Of a stretch of 64,000 bases of DNA, positions 34,752-43,037 are shown in pieces. The notes under the pieces are model-generated. The model did no database searches. It saw only the letters and a list, made by a program, of their open reading frames with translations, and had not been told where the DNA came from. This DNA comes from Bradyrhizobium sp. Tv2a-2 (GTDB lineage: Bacteria > Pseudomonadota > Alphaproteobacteria > Rhizobiales > Xanthobacteraceae), in the NCBI RefSeq assembly GCF_000472425.1, contig NZ_AXAI01000022.1, positions 1 through 64,000 of the forward strand. The letters are read 5' to 3'. The translations under genes and the position numbers were made by a program. Every line of letters begins with the position of its first letter. The stretch's first letter is position 1.

Positions 34752-35615
34752 ATGCCCGATCATCAATATGTGTTGACGCTCTCCTGCCCGGATCGGCCGG
34801 GCATCGTCTCTGCCGTGTCGACGTTCCTTGCCAATAGTGGACAGAATATCCTGGACGCCCAGCAGTTCGACGACGTCGAGACCAACAAATTCTTCATGCG
34901 GGTGGTGTTCACGGCCGCCGATCTCGCGGTGGAATTGTCGGCGCTGCAGACCGGCTTTACCGCCATCGCCGAGCGCTTTGCCATGGACTGGCAGATGCGC
35001 GACCGCGCCGCGCAAAAGCGAGTCATGTTGCTGGTCTCGAAATCCGACCACTGCCTTGTCGACATTCTCTATCGCTGGCGCACCCGGGAGCTTGCGATGG
35101 TTCCGACCGCGATCGTCTCCAACCATCCGCGCGAGACCTATGCCGGGCTCGATTTCGCGTCGATCCCCTTCCATCATTTGCCGGTGACGAAGGAGACCAA
35201 GCGCGCGCAGGAAGAGGCAATCTTCAAGCTGGTAAAGGAGACCAGGACCGACCTCGTGGTGCTCGCGCGCTACATGCAGATTCTCTCCGACGATCTCTCG
35301 GCGAAGCTGGCGGGATGTTGCATCAACATCCACCACTCGTTCCTGCCGGGTTTCAAGGGCGCAAAGCCCTATCACCAGGCGCATGAACGCGGCGTCAAGC
35401 TGATCGGCGCCACCGCGCATTACGTCACCAGCGATCTCGACGAAGGCCCGATCATCGACCAGGATGTCGAGCGTATCAGCCATCGCGATACGCCTGAAGA
35501 CCTCGTGCGCAAGGGCCGCGACATCGAGCGGCGCGTGCTGGCGCGCGCCATCCGCTATCACCTGGGGGATCGCGTGATCCTCAACGGCCGCAAGACAGTG
35601 GTGTTCATGGATTGA
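34752..35615 (+). CDS. purU: Formyltetrahydrofolate deformylase
   Basis: The 287-residue enzyme hydrolyses 10-formyl-tetrahydrofolate to formate and tetrahydrofolate. It has an N-terminal ACT domain (YVLTLSCPDRPGIVSAVSTFL, residues 6-26) and a C-terminal formyltransferase domain with the catalytic triad region: NIHHSFLPGFKGAKPYHQAHERG and HYVTSDLDEGPIIDQDVERI. Length and order match PurU. It supplies formate for purine synthesis or balances the one-carbon pool, which fits the SAM-cycle genes elsewhere in the window. It is monocistronic. Confidence 0.97.
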   Translation: MPDHQYVLTLSCPDRPGIVSAVSTFLANSGQNILDAQQFDDVETNKFFMRVVFTAADLAVELSALQTGFTAIAERFAMDWQMRDRAAQKRVMLLVSKSDHCLVDILYRWRTRELAMVPTAIVSNHPRETYAGLDFASIPFHHLPVTKETKRAQEEAIFKLVKETRTDLVVLARYMQILSDDLSAKLAGCCINIHHSFLPGFKGAKPYHQAHERGVKLIGATAHYVTSDLDEGPIIDQDVERISHRDTPEDLVRKGRDIERRVLARAIRYHLGDRVILNGRKTVVFMD

Positions 35616-35667
35616 TTCACCGCTGCGGGGAGGGGTGAAGGTCGGCGCCTTCGCTGAGGCCCGTGCC

Positions 35668-36093
35668 CTAATGCACCGGGTCCACCCCTGACGGCGTTGA
35701 TTGACTTGACGTCGTTGATGTTGACGAGGGGCTCGCGGCGGGCTTCGAGGTCGTGGACGATGACGATGGCTTCGCGGCCGGGGCTGCAGGCGATGCCGAC
35801 CACGCAAACGGCTTGCTCGTCGCAGAGGATGATGCCGAGCTTTGCGCCTGCGGGTCGGGGGGACGCTGGTCGGCGGGAAGCTGTCGCAACCGTTCGCGCT
35901 CCTTCATCCACTCATCGTATTTGGCTGTTCCCGGCCGTGGCGGCGCGTCCGCCGGCAGGCCGCCGGCCCATTGCGGGACGTAGTCGCCCATGGCGGCTGA
36001 CGCCCTCTCGTTGATGCTGGCGCAGCCGGCGAGCGACGAGCCGAGCAGCACGAGAGCGAGGGCAGTCAAAGGCTGGTGGAAGCGAGAGATCAT
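35668..36093 (-). CDS. Small lipoprotein with Ser/Thr/Pro-rich tail
   Basis: The 141-residue product has a lipoprotein signal (LTALALVLLGSSLAGC, lipobox LAGC with Cys near residue 24), then a short charged region (YDEWMKERERLRQLPADQRPPD) and a long low-complexity tail rich in Ser, Thr, Ala and Pro. No family is recognised. The tail could span peptidoglycan. It is convergent with purU, 52 nt away. Confidence 0.7.
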   Translation of the reverse strand: MISRFHQPLTALALVLLGSSLAGCASINERASAAMGDYVPQWAGGLPADAPPRPGTAKYDEWMKERERLRQLPADQRPPDPQAQSSASSSATSKPFAWSASPAAPAAKPSSSSTTSKPAASPSSTSTTSSQSTPSGVDPVH

Positions 36094-36225
36094 ATCGAGA
36101 TCAGGTCGGGCCCGTTTGTAATCGGCAGGCAGGCATACACTGCCGGCCCCGCCGTGAGGCTAGCCGCTAACAGGTAAAATTGGCTTATTCTGGTTGGATA
36201 GGTATTAAGGTATTTTCGTGTCAAC

Positions 36226-36264
36226 AAAAAAATCAGTCCCCAGCCTGGACGGCCGGGGACTGAT
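36226..36264 (-). terminator. Rho-independent terminator of the tannase-family gene
   Basis: On the minus strand ATCAGTCCCC pairs perfectly with GGGGACTGAT (36232-36241 and 36255-36264, 10-bp stem) and is followed by seven T residues (A-run on the + strand at 36226-36232). It starts 19 nt after the gene's stop codon. Confidence 0.88.
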
Positions 36265-36282
36265 CTCCGCGTCCGCCAGCGT

Positions 36283-37950
36283 TTATGGCGCGCAAGAGAA
36301 GCTTGAGGCAGCCTCGGCCGGGCCGGATTTGTAGTGCGGCCATGCCGGCCATTGGCACAGCGGCAGTGCGCGCGTGGTTGCGAAAGCCGGTGCCTCGATC
36401 TTCTGTTCGACGACCTCGAGATCGCCGGGCGCCTTGCCGCTCTCCACCCAATCGACCAGCACGCTCAGCATGTCGACATTGGCCGGCGCGCCCGAGCCGA
36501 CATGGTCGACACCCGGCGCGGTGTAGAGCCGCGCGAACGCCGCGGTCTCCTCTTTGCCCAGCGAGAATTGCATGTTCTCGAAATAGCGGATGCCGGCGAA
36601 CGGGCTTTGGGCGTAGTCGGACATGTGCTCGAGGATGATGAGCTTGCCGCCATGATCGTTGAAGGCGGTGAGGTTCGGATTGGTCGAGTCCATCAGCTGC
36701 GACACTTCAAGCACGCGCTGCTTGTGGTCCTCGGGCTTGTATTTGGCGACGTCGAGCTTGGGATCGCGCGCGAAAACATATTGCGTGCCGCCGGCGCCGA
36801 AAATCCAGGCAATGCCGTTGGTCTGGCCCGGCGGCTGCGTCGGCGCAGTCGTGCCGAGCCACCAGGACACCCAGCCGCCGGCCGAGGCGAAGGGTGGGGT
36901 GTTTTCGCCTGATACGCCCCAGCCCGGATAGTCGTCGACACCGTTCGCGAGCGGGAACGGGAAGGCGTACCGCGCATGCAGCGTGTCGATCGCCTTGATC
37001 TGCGCATCCGTCAGGCACTGGTCGCCATGCTGGCCTTCGGCACAGCGCAGCGTGTCGGGGCGGAACGTCGCCCGGCAGCCGACCGGATTTTCAATGATGG
37101 AATCCTCGATGCCGTCGGCCTTGTCGCAGGCCTTAAGGACGGCATCGGCAACGAGCTTGATCTGCGCGGGATTGATCCAGCCATCACCCATGGTGACAAG
37201 GCCCGAACGGGTCCCGGCATGCTGCAAGCCGACCCAGTTGATGACGGGGACTCGCGCGAGGATGCCGTCGAAGTCTTCGGGGTATCGTTGCGCCATGGTC
37301 AGCGCCTCGCGGCCACCTTCCGAGGAGCCCATGAAATACATCTTGTCCGGCTTCTTGCCGTAGGCGCGCACGACGAGCGCGACCGCGGCATCGCGCACCT
37401 TCTTGTAGGCCTTGTGTGCGAAATTCTCGAACGCTTCGTCGTTGAGCGCAAACGTCTGCGGCGGCTCGCCCGGCTTGGCCTCGTGGCCCGAGTCGGTACC
37501 GTAGGTGACAAAGCCGCGTGCCAGCGGCGAGGGCTTGTTGAAGGGATAGGCCGGCGGCAGCGCGAGGCCGGTGATCAGCACGCCGTTGAAGCCTCCGCCG
37601 CCATATTGCAGCGAGCGGCCATTCCAATCGGTCGGCAGGTTCACCTCGAACTTGATCGGCGGTGCTTTTGGATCGATTGGCTCGATATGGCCGAGCACCT
37701 TGCAGAAGGCGGGATTGGCCGGCGCGACGCGCGCAGCCGGGCTCCCGGCCCGCTCGGCGATGGATAGCGGCGTTGGCGCCTGCATCGCGGCGGAATCGAT
37801 GCGGACCGCATCAGGTGCGTCTCCTGCGAGGCCGGAGCATGTCTTGGCGGCATCGCCCTGCAGCGGCGTGGCCGGAGCCGACGAGGCCGTCGCCATCACG
37901 GCAAACATCGCTGTCGCCCAGAGCCGGGCATCGATCCGCAATCGCATCAT
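36283..37950 (-). CDS. Tannase/feruloyl esterase family hydrolase, secreted
   Basis: The 555-residue protein has a signal peptide (LWATAMFAVMATASSAPATP) and the tannase fold: catalytic serine in FMGSSEGGREALTMAQRYPEDFDG, the Ca-site cysteine region CDKADGIEDSIIENPVGC, the acid region LIILEHMSDYAQSP and the histidine in GVDHVGSG. Relatives split esters of gallate, ferulate and similar phenolic acids. In most family members the catalytic Ser and His are each flanked by a cysteine that form a disulfide; here both positions are non-cysteine (Ser and Val). The ATG at 37950 (GGTGGAA upstream) is preferred over the longer open frame. It sits next to pobA, fitting phenolic ester use. Confidence 0.88.
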   Translation of the reverse strand: MMRLRIDARLWATAMFAVMATASSAPATPLQGDAAKTCSGLAGDAPDAVRIDSAAMQAPTPLSIAERAGSPAARVAPANPAFCKVLGHIEPIDPKAPPIKFEVNLPTDWNGRSLQYGGGGFNGVLITGLALPPAYPFNKPSPLARGFVTYGTDSGHEAKPGEPPQTFALNDEAFENFAHKAYKKVRDAAVALVVRAYGKKPDKMYFMGSSEGGREALTMAQRYPEDFDGILARVPVINWVGLQHAGTRSGLVTMGDGWINPAQIKLVADAVLKACDKADGIEDSIIENPVGCRATFRPDTLRCAEGQHGDQCLTDAQIKAIDTLHARYAFPFPLANGVDDYPGWGVSGENTPPFASAGGWVSWWLGTTAPTQPPGQTNGIAWIFGAGGTQYVFARDPKLDVAKYKPEDHKQRVLEVSQLMDSTNPNLTAFNDHGGKLIILEHMSDYAQSPFAGIRYFENMQFSLGKEETAAFARLYTAPGVDHVGSGAPANVDMLSVLVDWVESGKAPGDLEVVEQKIEAPAFATTRALPLCQWPAWPHYKSGPAEAASSFSCAP

Positions 37951-38062
37951 TATATTTCCACCCTGTCTTCTTCTTGCGTTATTTCGCGGCCCGCATTTCA
38001 GATGGCGGGCCGTCGCAGTCAAGCCCTCGCAACGCAGCCGGCCAATGCTGCGCCGACGTGGC

Positions 38063-39235
38063 TCAGAACGGCAAGCCGACATAGTTCTCCGCGAGCTGCC
38101 CGAGCGCCGCATCAGACGAGAACAGATAGCTGAGCTCGGTCCGCTGCAACTGGTCGTCATAGGCGAGGCGATCGGGGAAGCGGTGCAGCAGCATGGTCAT
38201 CCACCATGAGAAGCGCTGCGCCTTCCAGATGCGCGCGAGCGCCTTTTGCGAATAGCCTTCAAGGCCCGTATCGTCGCCCTTTTTGTAGTGTCCGAGCAGC
38301 GCGTGATAGAGGTAGTAGATGTCGGACGCTGCGCTGTTGAGACCGCGCGCGCCGGTCGGCGGCACGATATGCGCGGCGTCGCCGGCGAGAAACAGCCGGC
38401 CATATTGCATCGGCTCGGCGACAAAGCTGCGCAACGGCGCAATGCTCTTCTCGATCGAGGGACCGGTGATGAGGGCTGCTGCGACCTGCTCCGGCAGGCG
38501 GCGTCTCAGCTCGGCCCAGAACAGGTCATCAGGCCAGTGCTCAGGTCGATCGGTGAGCGGCACCTGGATGTAGTAGCGGCTCAGCACTTGCGAGCGCAGC
38601 GAGCACAGTGCAAAGCCGCGCTGGTGCTTCACATAGATCAGCTCGGGCGAGACCGGCCTGGTGCGCGACAGCACGCCGAGCCAGCCGAACGGATAGACCT
38701 TCTCATATTCGCGCAACACGTCCTTCGGCATCGACTTGCGGCTGACGCCGTGAAAGCCGTCGGCGCCCACCACATAGTCGCAGTCCACGCGCAGCGTCTC
38801 CTCGCCCAGCCGACAGGTCACGAAGGGTGCATCGCTCTTCAGCTCGTGCAGGGCGACATCCTCGGCATTGTGCACGACCTTGCCGCCCAGGCGGTCGCGC
38901 GCATCGTAGAGATCGCGCGTCAGCTCGGTCTGGCCGTAGACGATCACCGAATTGCCGCCGGAATATTTGTGGAGGTCGACGTGATCGAGCACGCCGTCAT
39001 GGGCGATGTGGAATCCCCGGTGGATCTCGCCCTCGCGATCCATGCGCTCGCCGCATTGCGCCTCGCGCATCAGTTTTGCGAATCCGTGCTCCAGGACGCC
39101 GGCGCGGATGCGGGAAAGCACATGCTCGCGGCTGTATTTCTCCAGGAGGATGGTATCGATGCCCTGCAGGTGCAGCAGCTGCGACAACAAGAGCCCCGAC
39201 GGCCCGCCGCCGATGATACAGACCTGAACTTTCAT
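38063..39235 (-). CDS. pobA: 4-hydroxybenzoate 3-monooxygenase
   Basis: The 390-residue flavoprotein converts 4-hydroxybenzoate to protocatechuate with NAD(P)H and oxygen. It has the dinucleotide motif IIGGGPSGLLLSQLL at the N terminus, the pobA-specific VLSRIRAGVLEHG (substrate and FAD arginines), DGFHGVSRKSMP, and LAGDAAHIVPPTGARGLN near residue 280. Length equals the family norm of about 390-394. The reading frame is open upstream, but the ATG at 39233-39235 starts the FAD fold directly. It is divergent from the AraC-type gene (50-nt gap), the classical pobA-pobR layout, so induction by 4-hydroxybenzoate is likely. Confidence 0.97.
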   Translation of the reverse strand: MKVQVCIIGGGPSGLLLSQLLHLQGIDTILLEKYSREHVLSRIRAGVLEHGFAKLMREAQCGERMDREGEIHRGFHIAHDGVLDHVDLHKYSGGNSVIVYGQTELTRDLYDARDRLGGKVVHNAEDVALHELKSDAPFVTCRLGEETLRVDCDYVVGADGFHGVSRKSMPKDVLREYEKVYPFGWLGVLSRTRPVSPELIYVKHQRGFALCSLRSQVLSRYYIQVPLTDRPEHWPDDLFWAELRRRLPEQVAAALITGPSIEKSIAPLRSFVAEPMQYGRLFLAGDAAHIVPPTGARGLNSAASDIYYLYHALLGHYKKGDDTGLEGYSQKALARIWKAQRFSWWMTMLLHRFPDRLAYDDQLQRTELSYLFSSDAALGQLAENYVGLPF

Positions 39236-39285
39236 TTTCGCGTCCTTCCGTGGCCGCACACTCGGCGAATCGCCGGGAGAAACCG

Positions 39286-40191
39286 ATGGAGGGAACGGCC
39301 TTTGTCTTGTACAATTCGAACATGCGCGCGGCACGATCCAAAACATCGATCCAGGTCTACAACCTGTTCGGGGAGCAGGGCGATCTGCCCGATGTCGTGC
39401 ATTGCGAGACCATCGTCTCGCGCGCCGCGCTGCACGACTGGACGCTCTCGGTGCATCGCCATGCGCGGCTGCACCAGGTGCTGCTGATCGAGCGCGGCGG
39501 CGGCGAGGCGACGCTCGATGGGCGCGTCTCGCCACTCAAGCCCATGACCATGGTCAATGTGCCTGTTGGCGACGTGCACGGCTTCAACTTCGTGCCGGCT
39601 ACCGAAGGGTGGGTTCTCACCATCGCCGCCGAAGTGCTGGATGAGACTCTGCTGGCGCCGGAGGGCCTGCGCGCGGCGCTGTCGCATGCGGCGGTGGTAC
39701 GCGGAACCCGCGAGATCCGTACGCTGATGCAGCAGATCTTTGCCGAGCATGCCGGGCGGCGCTTCGGGCGGGCGCATGCGCTGCGCGCGCTGTCGGCGGC
39801 GCTGATCGGGCTTGTGGCGCGCGAACTCGCCCGCGAGAGCGGCGTCTCGGCGGCGGCCGATTCGGAGCTGTTCCGCCGCTTCGAGGCCTTGCTCGAAGAG
39901 CATCATCTGAAGCGCTGGAGCGTTGCAGATTATGCCAAGGCGTTGTCGGTGACGCCGACGCATCTCAACCGCGTGACGCGTGCAGCAACCGGCGACACCG
40001 CCTCGCATCTGATCCTGAATCGGCTGATCCGCGAAGCGCGGCGCAATTTGGTCTATACCAACCTGCCGGTCTCGACGATTGCCTATGCGCTCGGCTTCGA
40101 CGACCCCGCTTATTTCAGCCGCGTCTACGCTGCCGCCACCGGCCTTTCGCCGCGCGCCTTCCGTGCGCAAGTGCATGGCGGGGAGGGGTGA
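39286..40191 (+). CDS. pobR: AraC family regulator, probable activator of pobA
   Basis: The 301-residue regulator has an N-terminal cupin-like ligand domain (HRHARLHQVLLIERGGGEATLDGRVSPLKPMTMVNVPVGDVHGF) and a C-terminal AraC double HTH (WSVADYAKALSVTPTHLNRVTRAATGDTASHLILNRLIREARRNLVYTNLPVSTIAYALGFDDPAYFSRVY). The ATG at 39286 has GGGAGA just upstream and is preferred to a GTG at 39250. Its position divergent from pobA and the domain layout match PobR proteins of the AraC type. Its stop lies 5 nt from the convergent pcaG stop. Confidence 0.85.
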   Translation: MEGTAFVLYNSNMRAARSKTSIQVYNLFGEQGDLPDVVHCETIVSRAALHDWTLSVHRHARLHQVLLIERGGGEATLDGRVSPLKPMTMVNVPVGDVHGFNFVPATEGWVLTIAAEVLDETLLAPEGLRAALSHAAVVRGTREIRTLMQQIFAEHAGRRFGRAHALRALSAALIGLVARELARESGVSAAADSELFRRFEALLEEHHLKRWSVADYAKALSVTPTHLNRVTRAATGDTASHLILNRLIREARRNLVYTNLPVSTIAYALGFDDPAYFSRVYAAATGLSPRAFRAQVHGGEG

Positions 40192-40195
40192 TTAC

Positions 40196-40822
40196 TCACA
40201 CGTCGAGGAAGACAGTCTCTTCGGGGCCCTGCAGGTTGATCGTGAAGCTGTAGACCGTCTTGCCGCCGCGCTCGTTGCGCGTGGCGATCAGCGTCGACCG
40301 CCGCGCCGGCTGGTCGATCAGGTTGAGCACGGGATCGGCGGCGTTGGCGGCTTCCTCGTCGGAGAAATAGAGCCGCGTGTTCAGGCCGATATTGATGCCA
40401 CGTGCCACGATCCAGACGTTGACATGGGGCGCGCAGCGCCGGCCCGCCTTGTCCGTGGTGACGCCGGGCTTGATGGTCTCGAAGGTGATCAAGCCACTTT
40501 CGAAATCCGAGCCGGCACGGCCCCAGCCGCGGAAATCTGCATCCAGCTCTCCGGACGAACGGTCGGCGGGATGGTTATAGCGTCCGGCCGCGTTGGCCTG
40601 CCAGATTTCCAGCAACACGTCGCGCAGCGGCGTGCCGGTGCCGTCGAGCACGCGGCCCTCGATCGTGATGCGCTCGCCCTTGGTGTTCGGCCCAACCAGG
40701 ACGTTGGTAAAATTCTTCTCGAAAATGTCGAAGCCGGCCATGCCGGGGATCAGGCCGATATGGACATAGGGCCCGGCGGTTTGCGAAGCGGTTTCCTTCA
40801 GATAGTTGAGCGGTTGCACCAT
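40196..40822 (-). CDS. pcaG: Protocatechuate 3,4-dioxygenase alpha subunit
   Basis: The 208-residue subunit has the intradiol dioxygenase fold: VLDGTGTPLRDVLLEIWQANAAGRYNHPAD, WGRAGSDFESGLITFETIKPG and APHVNVWIVARGINIGLNTRLYFSDEE. The alpha subunit does not hold the iron itself but completes the active site. It lies 3 nt after pcaH on the same strand, an obligatory pair. Confidence 0.96.
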   Translation of the reverse strand: MVQPLNYLKETASQTAGPYVHIGLIPGMAGFDIFEKNFTNVLVGPNTKGERITIEGRVLDGTGTPLRDVLLEIWQANAAGRYNHPADRSSGELDADFRGWGRAGSDFESGLITFETIKPGVTTDKAGRRCAPHVNVWIVARGINIGLNTRLYFSDEEAANAADPVLNLIDQPARRSTLIATRNERGGKTVYSFTINLQGPEETVFLDV

Positions 40823-40825
40823 GGC

Positions 40826-41602
40826 TCAGTTTCCTTCCGGACGGTTCTCGAAAAAGGTCGAGCGGCTGCCGCGCAGCACGATGTCGAAGCGATAGGCGAG
40901 CGAATCAAGCGGCAGGCTCGCATTGAGATCAAGCGATGCAACGAGCCGGCTCAATGCCTCCGGGTCCGGGATCGTGGTCAGGATCGGGCACACCGGGATC
41001 AGGGGATCGCCCTCGAAATACATCTGGGTGATCAGCCGTTGCGCGAAGCCGGAGCCGAACACCGAGAAGTGGATGTGCGCCGGGCGCCAGCTGTTGACGA
41101 AGTTGCGCCACGGATAGGGTCCCGGTTTCACGGTGCGGAAATAGTAATAGCCGCTCGCATCCGTCAGCGCGCGGCCGCAGCCGCCGAAATTGGGATCGAT
41201 CGGCGCGAGATAAGTGTCCTTTTTGTGCCGGTAGCGGCCGCCGGCATTGGCCTGCCAGAATTCGACCAGCGTGTTCGGCACGCCGCGGCCTGTTTCATCC
41301 AGCACACGGCCATGGACCACGATGCGCTCGCCGACAGGATCGCCGTCCTTGGCGTAGTTCTTGATCAAATCGTTATCGAGCGGGCCGATATCGTTGTGGC
41401 CGAACACCGGACCGGTGATTTCCGAGACCGAGCTTTCCAGCGACAGCAGCGCCTGGCGCGGCGAACGCAGCACCGAGGATTTGTAGCCGGGCGCATGCAG
41501 CGGCGGATGGATGGAGCGGTCGCGCTGGAAAAAGCCGCCATCGCCAAAGGACGGCGCAGGGCGGTTGTGGCGAACATCAGTGTCGGCGGCCTGGGCGCTC
41601 AT
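40826..41602 (-). CDS. pcaH: Protocatechuate 3,4-dioxygenase beta subunit
   Basis: The 258-residue catalytic subunit opens the protocatechuate ring to beta-carboxymuconate. The ferric iron ligands (two Tyr, two His) are visible: the tyrosine in NAGGRYRHKKD, the tyrosine in GPYPWRNF, and the His pair in PAHIHFSVFG. The ATG at 41600-41602 starts at MSAQAADTDVRHN; the longer open frame upstream has no family match. It is followed by pcaG and is divergent from a LysR gene (103-nt gap), the usual control layout. pcaB, pcaC and pcaD are not nearby in the window. Confidence 0.96.
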   Translation of the reverse strand: MSAQAADTDVRHNRPAPSFGDGGFFQRDRSIHPPLHAPGYKSSVLRSPRQALLSLESSVSEITGPVFGHNDIGPLDNDLIKNYAKDGDPVGERIVVHGRVLDETGRGVPNTLVEFWQANAGGRYRHKKDTYLAPIDPNFGGCGRALTDASGYYYFRTVKPGPYPWRNFVNSWRPAHIHFSVFGSGFAQRLITQMYFEGDPLIPVCPILTTIPDPEALSRLVASLDLNASLPLDSLAYRFDIVLRGSRSTFFENRPEGN

Positions 41603-41689
41603 GACGTGTTGTCTCCCTCTCGCGCCTTGGGAATGCGGCGCAATTGACCGGTGGAGGGTGCGCGGGCCCATTCTAAAAATAAATAGATG

Positions 41690-41699
41690 GATTATAATC
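41690..41699. promoter_or_regulatory. Candidate operator palindrome between pcaH and the LysR gene
   Basis: GATTATAATC is a perfect 10-bp palindrome in an AT-rich stretch, 7 nt before the LysR ATG and 88 nt upstream of pcaH. LysR operators are often AT-rich dyads in this position, but the site has not been shown to be bound. Confidence 0.4.
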
Positions 41700-41705
41700 A
41701 ATTGC

Positions 41706-42641
41706 ATGAAGGAAATTGATCATTTGTCCCTCGACGGCCATGCGCTCGCGCTGTTCCTCGCCGTGCTGGAGGAGGGCTCGGTGACGGCGGCCGCGACCCG
41801 GCTCGGGCTGACCCAGTCCGCCGTCAGCCACAGCCTGCAGAAGCTCAGGCGGATCATCGGCGATCCGTTGTTTGCCAAATCCGGGCGCGGCATCATCGCG
41901 ACCGCGCATGCGCAGGCGCTCGCGGCAAGAGCGCGGGGCCTGATCGACGAGATGCGGAGCTTTGCCAGCGGAGCGAGCTTCGACCCGGCGAACGCGCGGT
42001 TGTCGCTCACCATCGCCGCCAATGATTTCCAGCGCGACCTGTTGTTGCCGAGCTTCTACCGGCGCGTCGCGGCTAAGGTTAAGAGCCTGAACCTGCGCGT
42101 CATTCCCTCGCAATCGCCGACGCCGGCAATGCTCCGCGAGAGCCGCTGCGATCTGTTGATCACGCCGCTGCCGCCCTCCGGCATCGATATCGTGCAGAAG
42201 CGGCTGCTGCAGGATCATTACGTCTGCTACTACGATGCCAAAGTGCGGTCGGCGCCGGCGACGCATGCCAATTATCTCGCGGCGCGTCACATCACCGTGG
42301 TCTACACCGACAATGAGCGGCTTGATTTCGACCGCAGGCTGGAGGCATCCGGTCTGCAGCGCGACATCGCGATCTCGGTGCCGAGCTTTTCCGGCGTCGC
42401 CGCCTTCCTGCGCGGCTCGGACATGCTGGCGAGCATGCCGAGCCTGTTGGCTCCTGACGTGGTGCGCGGCTTCGCCAGCGCGCGTATCCCGCTTCCTTCG
42501 CGTGCGGGGGCGCTGGCGAAACTGCCGATGTTCATGGTCTGGCACCAGCGCTACCAGAAGGATCCCGCCCATCTTTGGCTGCGCGAACAGCTCGAACAGA
42601 CCTGCCGTCTGGTCGCAGCCGCGCCAACGGCGCAGGTTTGA
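41706..42641 (+). CDS. LysR family regulator divergent from pcaHG
   Basis: The 311-residue regulator has the LysR winged helix at residues 10-66 (ALALFLAVLEEGSVTAAATRLGLTQSAVSHSLQKLRRIIGDPLFAKSGRG) and a periplasmic-binding-like effector domain (SLTIAANDFQRDLLLPSFYRRV onward). The ATG at 41706 is the family start; the open frame extends upstream into pcaH antisense. The divergent layout suggests it controls pcaHG, as PcaQ does in other rhizobia. The HTH matches LysR generally, not PcaQ specifically, so I give no symbol. Confidence 0.9.
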   Translation: MKEIDHLSLDGHALALFLAVLEEGSVTAAATRLGLTQSAVSHSLQKLRRIIGDPLFAKSGRGIIATAHAQALAARARGLIDEMRSFASGASFDPANARLSLTIAANDFQRDLLLPSFYRRVAAKVKSLNLRVIPSQSPTPAMLRESRCDLLITPLPPSGIDIVQKRLLQDHYVCYYDAKVRSAPATHANYLAARHITVVYTDNERLDFDRRLEASGLQRDIAISVPSFSGVAAFLRGSDMLASMPSLLAPDVVRGFASARIPLPSRAGALAKLPMFMVWHQRYQKDPAHLWLREQLEQTCRLVAAAPTAQV

Positions 42642-43037
42642 ATCGTGCAAAAGAAGGACGGGATTATCCATCCCGCGGGCTCCTCTACTAAGGCACTAGA
42701 AAAGACAATCGCCGCTTTGGGCAACGCGCTCTTGCATTCCTTGTACAAATGTACAAAGGAATCGTCAGCAGGACCGGACTGCGTGCGCGGCGCACGGAGG
42801 GGGACTGGAAAGCGTGTATCGGCGCCCTTTACGGGGTATGAAGGTACCGTATCTTCGGGGCTGGAGCCGATGCCACCACATCGAAACCGGTCCCGCAGGC
42901 ACATCTATTGTCGCGATTGACAATATCACGGCGGCGGGACGCCATGACCTGCCGCTGCAGGCAAAAACAATGCAGGCCTGGGCGACACCAGGCCCTTGAG
43001 TTGAGGGCTCGACAGGCCGTTGAGGGAGGAAGGGTAG
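42642..43037. promoter_or_regulatory. Gene-free control region upstream of ABC operon 2, with TTGTACA palindrome
   Basis: The strongest feature is TTGTACA-AA-TGTACAA at 42741-42756. It extends outward to ATTCC/GGAAT at 42736-42761 with one extra A on the right, giving nearly 12-bp arms. It resembles operators of GntR/FCD-type regulators. It lies 282 nt before the start of the binding-protein gene. A ribosome site (GGGAGGAAGGG) is at 43022-43032. No coding region of plausible composition was seen. Confidence 0.55.
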
